38,324 bases of DNA from Deltaproteobacteria bacterium (GCA_026992735.1 JALWYO010000117.1:1-38324), one strand, 5' to 3'; positions 10,441 through 19,324 are shown, counted from the stretch's first letter. Made by a program: numbers and translations. Notes: generated from the sequence alone by a model not told the origin.

Positions 10441-11979
10441 TTATTTCACCTCCTCGGGGCCGATCTGGATCTGCTTGAGCATGATTTTTACCTCTGCAAT
10501 GAGAAGCAGGGTAAACGTGGCAAGAAACATGAAAAAGGTGAGCTTAACGTTATCAGGTGCTATGTCCGTGCGGGCTATGGACACCGGAAGCAGGCCCTGT
10601 ATGGCCCAGGGCTGCCTGCCGACCTCGGCCACGACCCATCCTGCCTCACCTGCCATGTATGCCAGGAAAAAGAACAGGACACCAAAGGGATAAAGCCAAG
10701 TCGCCTGTTCAACAGTGCCCCTTGCAGTAGTAAAAAGATAGAGAAGAAATATGAGGATCATGCCTGTGCCCACTGCTACCATCATGTGAAAGGAATAAAA
10801 GGTGATGGAGACCGGAGGAACTGCATCTTCCGGGGCCTTCAGAAAGCCGTATCCGAAATAGTTCCTGTACTTGTTGAATTCGTCCAGGGCGGCAGACGCC
10901 TTCTGGATATCCCCCGCCTTTTTGGCATTCTTGTAGGCGGCAAGTGATTTGGCAGCGCGCCTGCCCATTTCTATCTTCTGTTCTGCCCCGGTTATCCCCC
11001 TTTCTTGGTTTCCAAACACGAGGTCGTTTATTCCGGGCACGAAGCTGCCAGGCTGCCTGTTTGCAAGGATGGAAAGCAGGCCCGGTATCTTGAGCGAGTA
11101 CACGAACGGCTCATGGAAATCACCCGGTTTTTTCATGCCGTTTACGATCCCAAGGGCCACGACAGGTGCGTTGTTGGCCCCGTCCCAGAGTCCTTCCATG
11201 GCCGCAAGCTTCATGGGCTGATGTTTTCCATCCATGAAGGCAGCCTCGTCCCCGGTAAGCCCCAGCAGGAGCGAGGCCAGAAGGCCGAACACAGAGGCAA
11301 CGGCAATGCTTCTTCTGGCCATCAGGACATGGCGCCTCCTGGCAAGATACCAGGATGAAACTGCTATGACGAACAGGGAGGAAAGGGCAAAGCCGGACGT
11401 GGTGGCGTGGGTAAACTTGCTGATGGCATAGGGAGAAAGGATAACGTCAAAAAAGTTGTGCATTTCAAAGCGGGCGGTGTCCGGGTTGAATACCATCCCT
11501 GTCGGGTACTGCATCCAGCCGTTTGCCACCAGTATCCACAGGGCCGAAAGGTTTGAACCGATTGCCACCATCCAGGTTGAAAATAGATGAAAGTCTTTGG
11601 ACACCCTGTTCCAGCCGAAAAACATGACGGCAAAAAAGGTGGCTTCTAAAAAGAACGCCACTATGCCTTCAATGGCAAGGGGCGCACCAAATATGTCGCC
11701 CACCATCCATGAATAGTTGGCCCAGTTAGTGCCGAATTCAAATTCGAGGATGATGCCTGTGGCAACACCGATGGCGAAATTTATCCCGAACAACTTCATC
11801 CAGAACCTGGTAAGCGCCTTCCATTCCTCTTTCCCTGTCTTGACGTAGATGGTTTCAAAAAAGGCGCACAAAAAGGTCAGGCCCAGGGTCAATGGCACAA
11901 ACAGCCAGTGGTACATGGCAGTAAGTGCAAACTGAGCCCTTGCCCAGTTGACCAGGCTTAGATTGACATGCTCAAGCAT
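10441..11979 (-). CDS. cydA: cytochrome bd quinol oxidase subunit I
   Basis: A 512-residue CydA, the heme-carrying subunit. His24 in ALTAMYHWLFVPLTLG matches the heme ligand corresponding to E. coli His19; the AIEGIVAFFLEATF segment carries the two conserved Glu; the SKFTHATTSGF His and the FHMMVAVG Met match the b558 ligands; and GRQPWAIQG closes the conserved C-terminal region. The quinol-binding loop includes KLAAMEGLWD. The oxidase allows O2 scavenging or microaerobic respiration even in otherwise anaerobic bacteria. The ribosome binding site (AGGAGG) lies within the end of the upstream DUF4492 gene, three bases before this start. Confidence 0.96.
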   Translation of the reverse strand: MLEHVNLSLVNWARAQFALTAMYHWLFVPLTLGLTFLCAFFETIYVKTGKEEWKALTRFWMKLFGINFAIGVATGIILEFEFGTNWANYSWMVGDIFGAPLAIEGIVAFFLEATFFAVMFFGWNRVSKDFHLFSTWMVAIGSNLSALWILVANGWMQYPTGMVFNPDTARFEMHNFFDVILSPYAISKFTHATTSGFALSSLFVIAVSSWYLARRRHVLMARRSIAVASVFGLLASLLLGLTGDEAAFMDGKHQPMKLAAMEGLWDGANNAPVVALGIVNGMKKPGDFHEPFVYSLKIPGLLSILANRQPGSFVPGINDLVFGNQERGITGAEQKIEMGRRAAKSLAAYKNAKKAGDIQKASAALDEFNKYRNYFGYGFLKAPEDAVPPVSITFYSFHMMVAVGTGMILIFLLYLFTTARGTVEQATWLYPFGVLFFFLAYMAGEAGWVVAEVGRQPWAIQGLLPVSIARTDIAPDNVKLTFFMFLATFTLLLIAEVKIMLKQIQIGPEEVK

Positions 11980-11982
11980 TAT

Positions 11983-12246
11983 CTACCTCCTGTCGGTTGA
12001 TTTCCTGATATGCGGTGCCGGAATGGTACCAGGCACACGCGCCAATACCTCCATGACATGCTCCGCTTTCTCGGAATCGGTTCTGAAGTGTTTTTCAAAC
12101 ATGTCCGGGAAGAAAAAGATCTTGAAGACGAAAAAGATGATGAAAAGCTTTATGGCGATAATCTTCCAGAGCGTCCTGCCAAGGGTCATGGACTTCAGCC
12201 CCTCGACGTAAAAATTTGTTATCCGCCTGAAGATATTACGTTTCAT
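11983..12246 (-). CDS. DUF4492 family small membrane protein, leader gene of the cyd operon
   Basis: An 87-residue protein with one central transmembrane helix (about residues 26-45, LWKIIAIKLFIIFFVFKIFFF) after a conserved basic segment reading NFYVEGLKSMTLGRTLW. This pattern matches DUF4492, a family I know from genes directly upstream of cydA in Bacteroidota and some Campylobacterota and Desulfobacterota; its biochemical role is not established to my knowledge. The gene ends three bases before cydA and contains the cydA ribosome binding site, so expression is coupled. A role in assembly or stability of the bd oxidase is inference. Confidence 0.8.
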   Translation of the reverse strand: MKRNIFRRITNFYVEGLKSMTLGRTLWKIIAIKLFIIFFVFKIFFFPDMFEKHFRTDSEKAEHVMEVLARVPGTIPAPHIRKSTDRR

Positions 12247-12324
12247 TGAGAAGCCTTCTTTTCGTTACTATGATGACCTTTAATCAGCAAACTGTGATCT
12301 TGGAAAGAGCATACCCAACATTTA

Positions 12325-12360
12325 AGATAATTTTTATCTCCTTCTGGGATGATTTGTCAA
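12325..12360 (-). promoter_or_regulatory. candidate promoter and operator of the cyd operon
   Basis: On the minus strand a perfect TTGACA (12360-12355) is followed after 17 bases by ATAAAA (12337-12332). A palindrome AGATAA-TTT-TTATCT (12325-12339) overlaps this -10 region and could be an operator. It does not match the FNR (TTGAT-N4-ATCAA) or Rex consensus. Predicted leader to the DUF4492 start is about 80 bases. Confidence 0.45.
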
Positions 12361-12421
12361 GTAAAAAAGACAGACAATAATGCCGAACCCTGTAAAACTT
12401 AAGGCAGCGTCCTCCGTCTTG

Positions 12422-12446
12422 TATCTGCGCCCGCCTATAAGCAGAT
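12422..12446. repeat. 25-base direct repeat, copy 1 (short palindrome)
   Basis: Begins TATCTGCGCCC and ends ATAAGCAGAT; identical to 12558-12582. The ends are mutually complementary (ATCTGC and GCAGAT), so each copy is also a small hairpin. The ends resemble the outer arms of the larger palindromic elements at 32131-32239. Confidence 0.8.
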
Positions 12447-12492
12447 CAATAACCCCATATATATTACAAGTTTTTGGACACAGATGAACAGA

Positions 12493-12525
12493 GAAAAACA
12501 CAGATTTTTTGTCTTTTATCTGTGT
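12493..12525 (-). terminator. candidate terminator downstream of the Nudix gene
   Basis: Read on the minus strand, ACACAGAT (12525-12518), a 12-base loop and ATCTGTGT (12505-12498) are followed by a T-rich run (TTTTC). It lies about 100 bases after the Nudix stop. The 8-base AT-rich stem is modest, and the same motif may be part of a dispersed repeat. Confidence 0.35.
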
Positions 12526-12557
12526 ATGAAGTCTGCGTTTATCTGCCTCCTAATTAT

Positions 12558-12582
12558 TATCTGCGCCCGCCTATAAGCAGAT
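12558..12582. repeat. 25-base direct repeat, copy 2 (short palindrome)
   Basis: Identical over 25 bases to 12422-12446, with one more matching pair at the palindrome's edge (TATCTGC at the left, GCAGATA at the right). The two copies bracket 111 bases with the ACACAGAT hairpin. Confidence 0.8.
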
Positions 12583-12624
12583 ACAGGAGAATTTCACGGA
12601 TTTATTTGGGTTAACTCTTTTATA

Positions 12625-13104
12625 TTATAGTATTTTTCTTTTTTTGCACAGGCTGAAAAGATATTCGCTGTCAGGTGTAAAGTTGCCGCTGTATATGCTG
12701 TCTTCCAACTCCTGAATACGGAAGAAACGTCCCCATTCCACTTCTTCTTCCTGGAAATCAAGGCCATTACACCAGGTGCAGGAAAATAGCCTTCCCCAGA
12801 CCCTGTTAGTCTCGTCTTCGAAGTAGAAATCAAAATGAAATTGCAGGGGAACTTCCTTGATGCCTGTTTCTTCCTGGAGTTCACGCATGGCGGATTCTGC
12901 CCGTGTCTCTCCCTGGCATACTACTCCGCCTGCTGCTATCTCCAGCATGCCGGGATAAATGTCCTTGGTATCGCGCCTTTTTTGAACCAGTATCTTTTGT
13001 TTTTGGGGCCGGAAGACAATGATATACGTGGCTCTGTGAATGAGCCTGTTTTGGCGCATAACAGCTCTTGGAACGCAGCCGGTTATCCGGTTGCGTCTAT
13101 CCAC
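12625..13104 (-). CDS. Nudix hydrolase
   Basis: A 159-residue Nudix-family pyrophosphohydrolase. The Nudix box is perfect at residues 60-82: Gly60, Glu66, then REL at 74-76, EE at 78-79, Gly81 and a final Ile. The layout (N-terminal DRRNRITG, then HRATYIIVF, then QKRRDTKDIYPGMLEIAAGG) resembles the isopentenyl-diphosphate isomerase-like/YfcD branch, whose substrates are poorly known. The assigned start is a GTG without a clear ribosome binding site. The upstream residues in the same frame (SAEPVIIV) look like the usual family N terminus, yet no ATG, GTG or TTG precedes them, so the true start may be non-standard. It follows the PilZ gene on the same strand by 109 bases. Confidence 0.85.
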   Translation of the reverse strand: MDRRNRITGCVPRAVMRQNRLIHRATYIIVFRPQKQKILVQKRRDTKDIYPGMLEIAAGGVVCQGETRAESAMRELQEETGIKEVPLQFHFDFYFEDETNRVWGRLFSCTWCNGLDFQEEEVEWGRFFRIQELEDSIYSGNFTPDSEYLFSLCKKRKIL

Positions 13105-13213
13105 AATTATGACAGGTTCTGCGGATGCGTTATTTCCCCGGCTTGCCTGGCAAGTCTGTCTTTTGCAGGGCTGGTCTGCAGGTCTGATTGAATTTTTTGG
13201 GTCCGTAGGTGTA

Positions 13214-13558
13214 CTATCCTCTCAGGCGAGTAACCAAGTCATGTATCTTCTGCCGGTCTTTCTGGGCTATGTCCATGAATCTTACGCCCATTCCCCTCTT
13301 TTTCTTGTGGGATACAGGCCTTTTCCTGGTCCATACCACTTCTGCCTTGGTCCTGATTTTTGACGTGGAATCCGGAAGCAGAAATTCCAGGAATACCACT
13401 GTTCCCTGGGCAAGGGGACTCGGAGTACAGAGAAACATGCCTCCTATGCTCATATTTTCTGCATAAGTGGTATAAAACTGATCAACGTTCCTGTAGTCAA
13501 CTTTTAGAATCAGGGGCGCTCTAAGGTGCCGTCTATTTTCCCTTACTTTTATGTTCAA
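13214..13558 (-). CDS. PilZ-domain protein (c-di-GMP binding)
   Basis: A stand-alone 114-residue PilZ protein. The c-di-GMP-binding signature is present: an arginine-rich RxxxR motif at residues 6-13 (RENRRHLR) and NMSIGG at 35-40, matching the (D/N)xSxxG motif. The rest is beta-rich (VVFLEFLLPD, TKAEVVWTRK, GMGVRFMD), as in the PilZ barrel. Such proteins act as receptors that pass the c-di-GMP signal to motility, secretion or polysaccharide systems. No effector gene is adjacent; the Nudix gene downstream may share the transcript. It is divergent from rpmB. Confidence 0.9.
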   Translation of the reverse strand: MNIKVRENRRHLRAPLILKVDYRNVDQFYTTYAENMSIGGMFLCTPSPLAQGTVVFLEFLLPDSTSKIRTKAEVVWTRKRPVSHKKKRGMGVRFMDIAQKDRQKIHDLVTRLRG

Positions 13559-13615
13559 GGGAATTTATCCTCCTTCCTCTCCTGATGATATATATATGAT
13601 ATATTCATTTTAATA

Positions 13616-13644
13616 TTGCAAGTTGAAAGTCAAGCGATTATAAA
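13616..13644 (+). promoter_or_regulatory. candidate promoter of rpmB
   Basis: TTGCAA (13616-13621), a 17-base spacer and TATAAA (13639-13644) face rpmB, giving a leader of roughly 45 bases. The preceding 30 bases are strongly AT-rich (alternating TA). Confidence 0.5.
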
Positions 13645-13695
13645 TCGAGAGCTATTTTTTTGTATCTTGAATCTCAAGTGAGGAGCAATAAGATC

Positions 13696-13914
13696 ATGTC
13701 CAAGGTTTGTGATATATGTAAAAAAGGTCCTGTAACCGGCTGCAATGTCAGCCATGCCAATAATCATACCAGGAGGCGTTGGTTGCCCAATCTTCAGACT
13801 GTCAGGGTCAGCATCAATGGTAGGACCAGGCGCATGCGTGTATGCACCAGGTGTCTCCGTTCGGGCAGGGTGCAGAAACCAATGCTCAGGAATAAAGCAG
13901 CAGAAGCAGAATAG
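13696..13914 (+). CDS. rpmB: 50S ribosomal protein L28
   Basis: A 72-residue L28 of the large ribosomal subunit. It is the zinc-ribbon (C+) type: Cys5/Cys8 (CDIC) and Cys50/Cys53 (CTRC) form the likely zinc site. The [20 protein letters not shown] segment is the family signature. The ATG at 13696 is preferred because AGGAG stands ten bases upstream and it gives the canonical MSKVC start; an upstream in-frame start at 13660 would add an atypical N terminus. Monocistronic, between the divergent PilZ gene and the convergent rel gene. Confidence 0.97.
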   Translation: MSKVCDICKKGPVTGCNVSHANNHTRRRWLPNLQTVRVSINGRTRRMRVCTRCLRSGRVQKPMLRNKAAEAE

Positions 13915-14084
13915 AAATTAAATTGTGATAGTATAAAACGCAATTTCCTATAACCAGCTGCGTTGGATTACTGTTGCAGGCGGGCTGGATATATTAGCGA
14001 TGCAAGGCAGGGGTTTTGAATGCATAGCCTGTTTGCAGGGCAGATGTTCGGGAGGTAGTTGGACAGCAATGGCTATGCATATAT

Positions 14085-16238
14085 CTATCTGGAAGTCTGT
14101 CTTGATACCCGCATTACTCCTCCAACCTGTTTAATCCCGGAAAATACCTTCTTTAGATGGGCGCTGTCCCTGACCTCGGCCACGAATGTAAAATGTGCGC
14201 TCTGGTCAGGGGTTGTAACTACGTTTGCCTCCAATATATTTGCCTCGGCAGCGCTGATGGCATTGCTTACTGCAGCCAGCATGCCTTTTTGATCTGCAGT
14301 GATGACATTCAGCTTTACCGGATAATTGACATCCTTGTCTGTAGTCCAGGCAACCTCTACCTTTCTGTCCGGTTCCAGTGCGGCTATGTTCGGGCAGTTT
14401 TCCCTGTGAATGGTGACACCTCGCCCGCGTGTAATGTAGCCTACCACCTCGTCACCTGGAACAGGCATGCAGCATTTGGCAAGGTGTATCATGATGTCGT
14501 CATGGCCGTGTATCAGGATGCCTTCTTTTGAGGTCTTTCTGGTCTTTGGCCTGGACTGGATATCTACTATATCTGTATCCTTTAGATCGACTCCTTCTTC
14601 GTGTTTGATCTTCAGGTATCTTTTTACGACCTGCAGCGGGGAGATCTTTCCATAGCCTACCGCGATTAGCATATCATCTACTGTCTTGAATGACAGGCCG
14701 GATGCCACCTTTTCAGCGTCTGTTTTTATGAAATCATTAAAATTAATCCTGTGCTTCTTAAATTCCCTGGAGCACAGATCTTTCCCAAGCGCCAGGCTCT
14801 TTCCCCTCTCCTCGGTCTTGATCCACTGGCGGATCCTTGCCCTTGCCTTGCTGGTCTTTGCTATTTTCAGCCAGTCCCTGCTGGGAACATGGTGTTTGGA
14901 CGTGATAATCTGTACCACATCGCCGTTCTGGAGCTGGTATTTAAGAGGCACCATTTTTCCGTTTACCTTTGCCCCTGCACAGTGATGCCCTACTTCTGTA
15001 TGTATGGCATAGGCGAAATCTATAGGAGTGGCACCCACAGGAAATTCCTTGATCTCCCCGTTGGGGGTAAGGGCATAGACCTCGTCCGGGAACAGGTCCA
15101 TCCGCACGGATTCCAGGAATTCTCTTGGATCCTCCAGCTCTTTCTGCCATTCCATGAGCCGTTTGAGCCAGTCGAACTGCCTGGCCTGGTCCTTCGAGAT
15201 AATCCGTCCCTCCTTATACAGCCAGTGGGCAGCAATACCCTCGCTGGCTGTCTTGTCCATCTCTTCCGTGCGGATCTGGATTTCCATCCTTTCACCGTAT
15301 GGCCCTATTACTGTGGTATGAAGGGACTGGTACATATTGGCCTTTGGGAGGCTGATGTAGTCCTTGAATCTGCCTGGCACAGGCTTCCAGAGGGAGTGTA
15401 TTATTCCAAGGGCTTCATAGCATTCGGTTACGCTCTTGAGGATGATGCGGAATGCAATCAGATCGTATATTTCGTCAATGGTTACATTCTGACGGCGCAT
15501 CTTCCTGAATATGCTATAGATGTGCTTGGGCCGTCCGAGGACCCTGCAGGACAGGCTGAATTCCGCCATCTTTTTGGAGATGATCTCCTTCACCTCTTCC
15601 ACGTATGCCTTGCGTTCGCCAAGCCTGGTTTCCACCTCCTGCTTCAGTTCATTGTATTCCTCTGGATAGAGAAAGGAGAAGGCCAGATCCTCGAGTTCCC
15701 TTTTCATCCAGTCTATTCCAAGGCGGCTGGCCAGGGGAGCATAGATGTCCAGTGTCTCCCTGGCAATCTTGATTCTCTTGTACTCTTTCTGGTACTGGAG
15801 AGTCCGCATGTTGTGCAGGCGGTCAGCGAGCTTGACCAGCAGAACCCGGATGTCCTTGGACATGGCAAGGATCATCTTCCTTATGTTTTCCGCCTGTTTC
15901 TGTATCTTGCTCTGGAATTCTATCTGGCTGATCTTCGTGACGCCGTCTACTATCCGGGCCACGTCCTTGCCGAACATATCTTCCAGCTCTTCCATGGTGG
16001 CAAGAGTGTCTTCCACGGAATCGTGGAGGAGCCCGGCGGTTATACTGGCCAGGTCAAGACGCTGCTGGGCCAGGATGAAGGCTACTGCCAGAGGATGGGA
16101 TAGGTAGGGTTCGCCTGAAAGGCGTTTCTGGCCTGCATGGACCTTGGCTGAATACACATAGGCCTTTTCCACCATCGTGGTGTCTGCATCAGGCATGTAT
16201 GAGTGGATCTGGTCCAGGATGTCGTTGATTCTGATCAT
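14085..16238 (-). CDS. rel: bifunctional (p)ppGpp synthetase/hydrolase (Rel/SpoT)
   Basis: A 717-residue long RSH protein controlling the stringent response. The hydrolase HD domain is intact (His48, then His72-Asp73 in LLHDSVEDT). The synthetase domain follows (GRPKHIYSIFRKM, YDLIAFRII, GRFKDYISLPK, NMYQSLHTTV, and EIQIRTEEMD). Next come a TGS domain (VYALTPNGEIKEFPVGATPIDFAY), a conserved Cys/His region (CCMPVPGDEVVGYITRGRG) and a C-terminal ACT domain. Both active sites look complete, so it should make and degrade ppGpp. It is 89 bases downstream of proS on the same strand. The ppx/GppA gene of this window may act on the same nucleotides. Confidence 0.96.
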   Translation of the reverse strand: MIRINDILDQIHSYMPDADTTMVEKAYVYSAKVHAGQKRLSGEPYLSHPLAVAFILAQQRLDLASITAGLLHDSVEDTLATMEELEDMFGKDVARIVDGVTKISQIEFQSKIQKQAENIRKMILAMSKDIRVLLVKLADRLHNMRTLQYQKEYKRIKIARETLDIYAPLASRLGIDWMKRELEDLAFSFLYPEEYNELKQEVETRLGERKAYVEEVKEIISKKMAEFSLSCRVLGRPKHIYSIFRKMRRQNVTIDEIYDLIAFRIILKSVTECYEALGIIHSLWKPVPGRFKDYISLPKANMYQSLHTTVIGPYGERMEIQIRTEEMDKTASEGIAAHWLYKEGRIISKDQARQFDWLKRLMEWQKELEDPREFLESVRMDLFPDEVYALTPNGEIKEFPVGATPIDFAYAIHTEVGHHCAGAKVNGKMVPLKYQLQNGDVVQIITSKHHVPSRDWLKIAKTSKARARIRQWIKTEERGKSLALGKDLCSREFKKHRINFNDFIKTDAEKVASGLSFKTVDDMLIAVGYGKISPLQVVKRYLKIKHEEGVDLKDTDIVDIQSRPKTRKTSKEGILIHGHDDIMIHLAKCCMPVPGDEVVGYITRGRGVTIHRENCPNIAALEPDRKVEVAWTTDKDVNYPVKLNVITADQKGMLAAVSNAISAAEANILEANVVTTPDQSAHFTFVAEVRDSAHLKKVFSGIKQVGGVMRVSRQTSR

Positions 16239-16327
16239 ATATTACAGAATGCAATCAGATAGTTGATGTTTTTTTAAACTTTTAGATTCAACATGTGCCT
16301 TATATGTCTTATAGAGCAGGTAATATA

Positions 16328-18034
16328 TCATGCAATGCCATTTATTGTTATGAGTACCTGGTCTAACGGTATATCTTTTGTTTCACCGGTTGAACGAATG
16401 GTAAATTCCACCATGCCTTTTTCCTTTAGCTTTTTGCCTACGGTAATTCTTACAGGGATACCTATAAGCTCTGCGTCTTTAAATTTGACACCAGGGCGTT
16501 CCTCGCGGTCGTCAAGGAGGACATCCAGGCCGTTTTCAGTAAGCTCCCTGTATATCTTATCTGCAGCCGCCATCATCTCATTATCCTTTACATTTATCAC
16601 AGAGATGATGACATCGAACGGTGCCAGCGGGCCAGGGAATACTATACCCTTGTCATCGTGGTTCTGCTCTATGGCAGCCGCCACTGTCCGTCCTACCCCG
16701 ATACCATAACATCCCATTATTATAGGTTTTTCTTTTCCGTTAGCATCCAGGAAAGTGGCACCCATGATTTCGCTGTACTTGGTTCCCAGTTTGAATATGT
16801 GGCCTACTTCTATGCCCTTTTTTATCTCTATCCGGCCGCCGCATCTCGGACATGGATCTTTTTCAGTTATGACCCTGAGATCGAACAGCTTGGGAAGTGC
16901 CGCATCCCTCTGCCAGTTGACGCCAACGAGATGGGCATCTGTTCTGTTGGCGCCTGTGATGAAATTTTTCATATCTGCAATAGCCAGGTCTCCAACAATG
17001 GTCATGTCAGAAGGGAGTCCTACAGGACCGGCAAAGCCCACATCAGCACCTGTAATATTTTTGACAGTTTCGGCATCGGCCATGTCCATCTGTTGTACAC
17101 CAAGGACATTTTTCAGCTTTACTTCATTGAGATCGTGGTCACCTCTCATTAAAACTGCCACAGGTTTTTCGTCAGCCAGGAAGATCAGGGTTTTTACGAG
17201 TTCCGATGCCTTTTTCTTTAGAAATTGCGTGACTTCATCGATGTTCTTTTTGCCCGGTGTCTCCACCAAACGCATTTCTTCTTTGGCAGGTGAATCATCT
17301 CTGGAATTTGGTGATGCCTTTACCTCTGCCAGCTCCACATTTGCTGAAAAGCTGCATGAAGTACAGCAGGCAATAAAATCTTCACCTGTTTCTGCCAGCA
17401 CCATGAATTCGTGCGATGCATGGCCGCCTATGCTTCCTGTGTCAGCCTCAACAGGCCGGAAGTCAAGGCCGCAGCGTTCGAATATGTTACAGTATGCCTT
17501 GTACATTGCCTGATATGTTCTGTCCAGGCCTTCTTCATCTGCTGCAAAGCTGTATGCATCCTTCATTATGAATTCTCTCGCCCTCATGACGCCGAACCTG
17601 GGCCTTATCTCGTCCCGGAATTTGGTCTGAATCTGATAGAGATTCATTGGGAGATCTCTGTAAGACCGCACGTGTTTTCTCACAAGGTCGGTTATGACCT
17701 CTTCATGTGTTGGGCCGAGACAGAAATCCCTGTCATGCCGGTCTTTGAAACGCAGGAGCTCTTTGCCGTAATGGTCCCATCGGCCGCTCTCTTTCCAGAG
17801 TTCCGCAGGCTGTACTACAGGCATCAGGAGTTCCATTGCTCCCGCCTTGTTCATTTCCTCCCTGATTATGTTTTCAACCTTTCTGAGGGATTTCAGGCCC
17901 AGAGGAAGGAAGGTGTAAAGCCCGGATGCAAGTTTCCGTATCATGCCAGCCCTGAGCATGAGCCTGTGCGATGCTATCTCGGCCTCGGCAGGACATTCTT
18001 TAAGTGTTGGAAGAAAAAATTCAGAATATCTCAT
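16328..18034 (-). CDS. proS: prolyl-tRNA synthetase (bacterial type)
   Basis: A 568-residue class II synthetase that charges tRNA-Pro with proline. Class II motif 1 is in the N-terminal [16 protein letters not shown] region; motif 2 is the [28 protein letters not shown] stretch around residues 140-165 (given here only as the family hallmark); motif 3 is [17 protein letters not shown]. The insertion between motifs 2 and 3 (about residues 225-400) corresponds to the editing domain that clears mis-charged Ala-tRNA. A C-terminal anticodon-binding domain follows. Length is typical for the bacterial ProS form. It lies 78 bases after ispG and is probably co-transcribed with ispG and rel. Confidence 0.97.
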   Translation of the reverse strand: MRYSEFFLPTLKECPAEAEIASHRLMLRAGMIRKLASGLYTFLPLGLKSLRKVENIIREEMNKAGAMELLMPVVQPAELWKESGRWDHYGKELLRFKDRHDRDFCLGPTHEEVITDLVRKHVRSYRDLPMNLYQIQTKFRDEIRPRFGVMRAREFIMKDAYSFAADEEGLDRTYQAMYKAYCNIFERCGLDFRPVEADTGSIGGHASHEFMVLAETGEDFIACCTSCSFSANVELAEVKASPNSRDDSPAKEEMRLVETPGKKNIDEVTQFLKKKASELVKTLIFLADEKPVAVLMRGDHDLNEVKLKNVLGVQQMDMADAETVKNITGADVGFAGPVGLPSDMTIVGDLAIADMKNFITGANRTDAHLVGVNWQRDAALPKLFDLRVITEKDPCPRCGGRIEIKKGIEVGHIFKLGTKYSEIMGATFLDANGKEKPIIMGCYGIGVGRTVAAAIEQNHDDKGIVFPGPLAPFDVIISVINVKDNEMMAAADKIYRELTENGLDVLLDDREERPGVKFKDAELIGIPVRITVGKKLKEKGMVEFTIRSTGETKDIPLDQVLITINGIA

Positions 18035-18112
18035 GGTATTATTCCGTCTGTTTCATCAGCTATTTTTCAGCATATCGACTTTTCTGTTATTAAAGGCAGT
18101 CTCCATGCGTTT

Positions 18113-19222
18113 TTAGTTGTCAGAACTGTCGTTAAGGCCGCTTTTTGAAATAAGAGCCTGGACTTCCTTCCAGAAGGCCTCGAGAAGTTCGTCCTCTTTG
18201 ACCTTTTTTAATATCTTTTCCCCTTTGAATATGATCCCGACACCTTTTCCTCCAGCAAGGCCCAGGTCAGCCTCTCTTGCTTCTCCAGGTCCGTTTACAA
18301 TGCAGCCCATGACTGCAAGTTTCACAGGATCGGGAATTGCCCTGGCACGCCTTTCAACCTCTTCGGCAATGGAAAACAGGTCTATTTCGCAGCGGCCGCA
18401 TGTGGGGCAGGAGATGATCTCCGGGCCCCTGTTCCGGAGCCTGACGGCCCTCAGTATCTCGTAGGCTACCTGTATCTCCTCGACAGGGTCCCTGGTCAGG
18501 GAGACGCGCATGGTGTCACCTATGCCATCCATGAGCAGGCTGCCGAGGGCCACGCTGCTTTTGACCGTGCCGGCAATCAGCCCTCCTGCCTCGGTGACAC
18601 CGAGGTGTAATGGGAAGTTGGTTTTCCCGGACAGCAGCCGGTATGCCTGGATCGTGGATATGACATCTGAGGATTTTATAGAAATCTTGATCTCCTCGTA
18701 ACCCATGTCTGTGACAAGCCCTATGTTTCTCAAGGCGCTTTCTACCAGTGCTTCTGGAACCGGGCTGCCATATTTTTTGAGTATGTCTTTTTCAAGGGAC
18801 CCTGAATTAACTCCTATCCTTATGGGTATATTCCTTGTCCTGGCCTTTTTAATGACTTTTTCAAGCCTGTCCCTGCCGCCAATATTACCGGGGTTGATCC
18901 TGATTCCATCAGCACCGGAATCCATAGCGGAAACGGCCAGGCGCCAGTCAAAATGTATGTCCGCAATCAAAGGAATGGAGATAGCCTTTACGATTTCGGA
19001 GATGGCCTCTGCAGCCTTTTCATCCGGTACCGCCACGCGAATGATCTCACAGCCTGCAGACTCGAGTTCTTTTATCTGCCTGACAGTTGCATCTACATCC
19101 CTGGTGTCAGTGTTGCACATGGACTGGACCACAACTGGATGATTGCCGCCTACAGGCACGGAACCAACGTGAATGGTCCTGGTCTTTCGTTTGGTTGTTA
19201 TTTTATCTGCTATGTCTTTCAT
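18113..19222 (-). CDS. ispG: 4-hydroxy-3-methylbut-2-en-1-yl diphosphate synthase
   Basis: A 369-residue IspG/GcpE, the iron-sulfur enzyme of the MEP isoprenoid pathway that converts MEcPP to HMBPP. The N-terminal TIM-barrel shows VQSMCNTDTRD and GADGIRINPGNIGG; the C-terminal domain carries the 4Fe-4S ligands in SCPTCGR and VMGCIVNGPGEA. Length matches the two-domain bacterial form. The isoprenoid product also feeds undecaprenyl phosphate, recycled by uppP in this window. First of the ispG-proS-rel run on the minus strand. The start has only a weak ribosome binding site (AAAGAC). Confidence 0.97.
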   Translation of the reverse strand: MKDIADKITTKRKTRTIHVGSVPVGGNHPVVVQSMCNTDTRDVDATVRQIKELESAGCEIIRVAVPDEKAAEAISEIVKAISIPLIADIHFDWRLAVSAMDSGADGIRINPGNIGGRDRLEKVIKKARTRNIPIRIGVNSGSLEKDILKKYGSPVPEALVESALRNIGLVTDMGYEEIKISIKSSDVISTIQAYRLLSGKTNFPLHLGVTEAGGLIAGTVKSSVALGSLLMDGIGDTMRVSLTRDPVEEIQVAYEILRAVRLRNRGPEIISCPTCGRCEIDLFSIAEEVERRARAIPDPVKLAVMGCIVNGPGEAREADLGLAGGKGVGIIFKGEKILKKVKEDELLEAFWKEVQALISKSGLNDSSDN

Positions 19223-19273
19223 GTCTTTAATGCCAGAATTATAACTGCATGATAATTAAGCCGTTGCGAGTCG

Positions 19274-19324
19274 GCAAGCCGGTGAGCCTGCATGTCGTCC
19301 GGCATGTTGAGGTTGCCGGCTTGC
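19274..19324. repeat. inverted repeat downstream of the beta-CASP gene
   Basis: GCAAGCCGG (19274-19282) pairs perfectly with CCGGCTTGC (19316-19324), enclosing 33 bases that include a near-palindromic GCATG...CATG core. It lies between the beta-CASP gene and ispG. No T-run follows on either strand, so it is more likely a repeat or mRNA-stabilising hairpin than an intrinsic terminator. Confidence 0.55.

Larger units (their letters stand above)
12247..12624. other. intergenic region with promoter, paired 25-base repeats and hairpin
   Basis: A 378-base gap between the Nudix gene and DUF4492. It holds the cyd promoter/operator at 12325-12360, two identical 25-base repeats at 12422-12446 and 12558-12582, and between them ACACAGAT motifs (12478, 12498) with an inverted copy (12518-12525). 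I see no coding sequence. Confidence 0.6.

Noticed and set aside
14751-16103. Plus-strand open frame of 450 codons
   Set aside because: It lies entirely antisense to rel, whose domains are complete. The translation has no family resemblance and a composition typical of a complementary-frame shadow.
16755-17513. Plus-strand open frame of 252 codons inside proS
   Set aside because: Antisense to a fully conserved synthetase; Ser/Pro-rich shadow composition.
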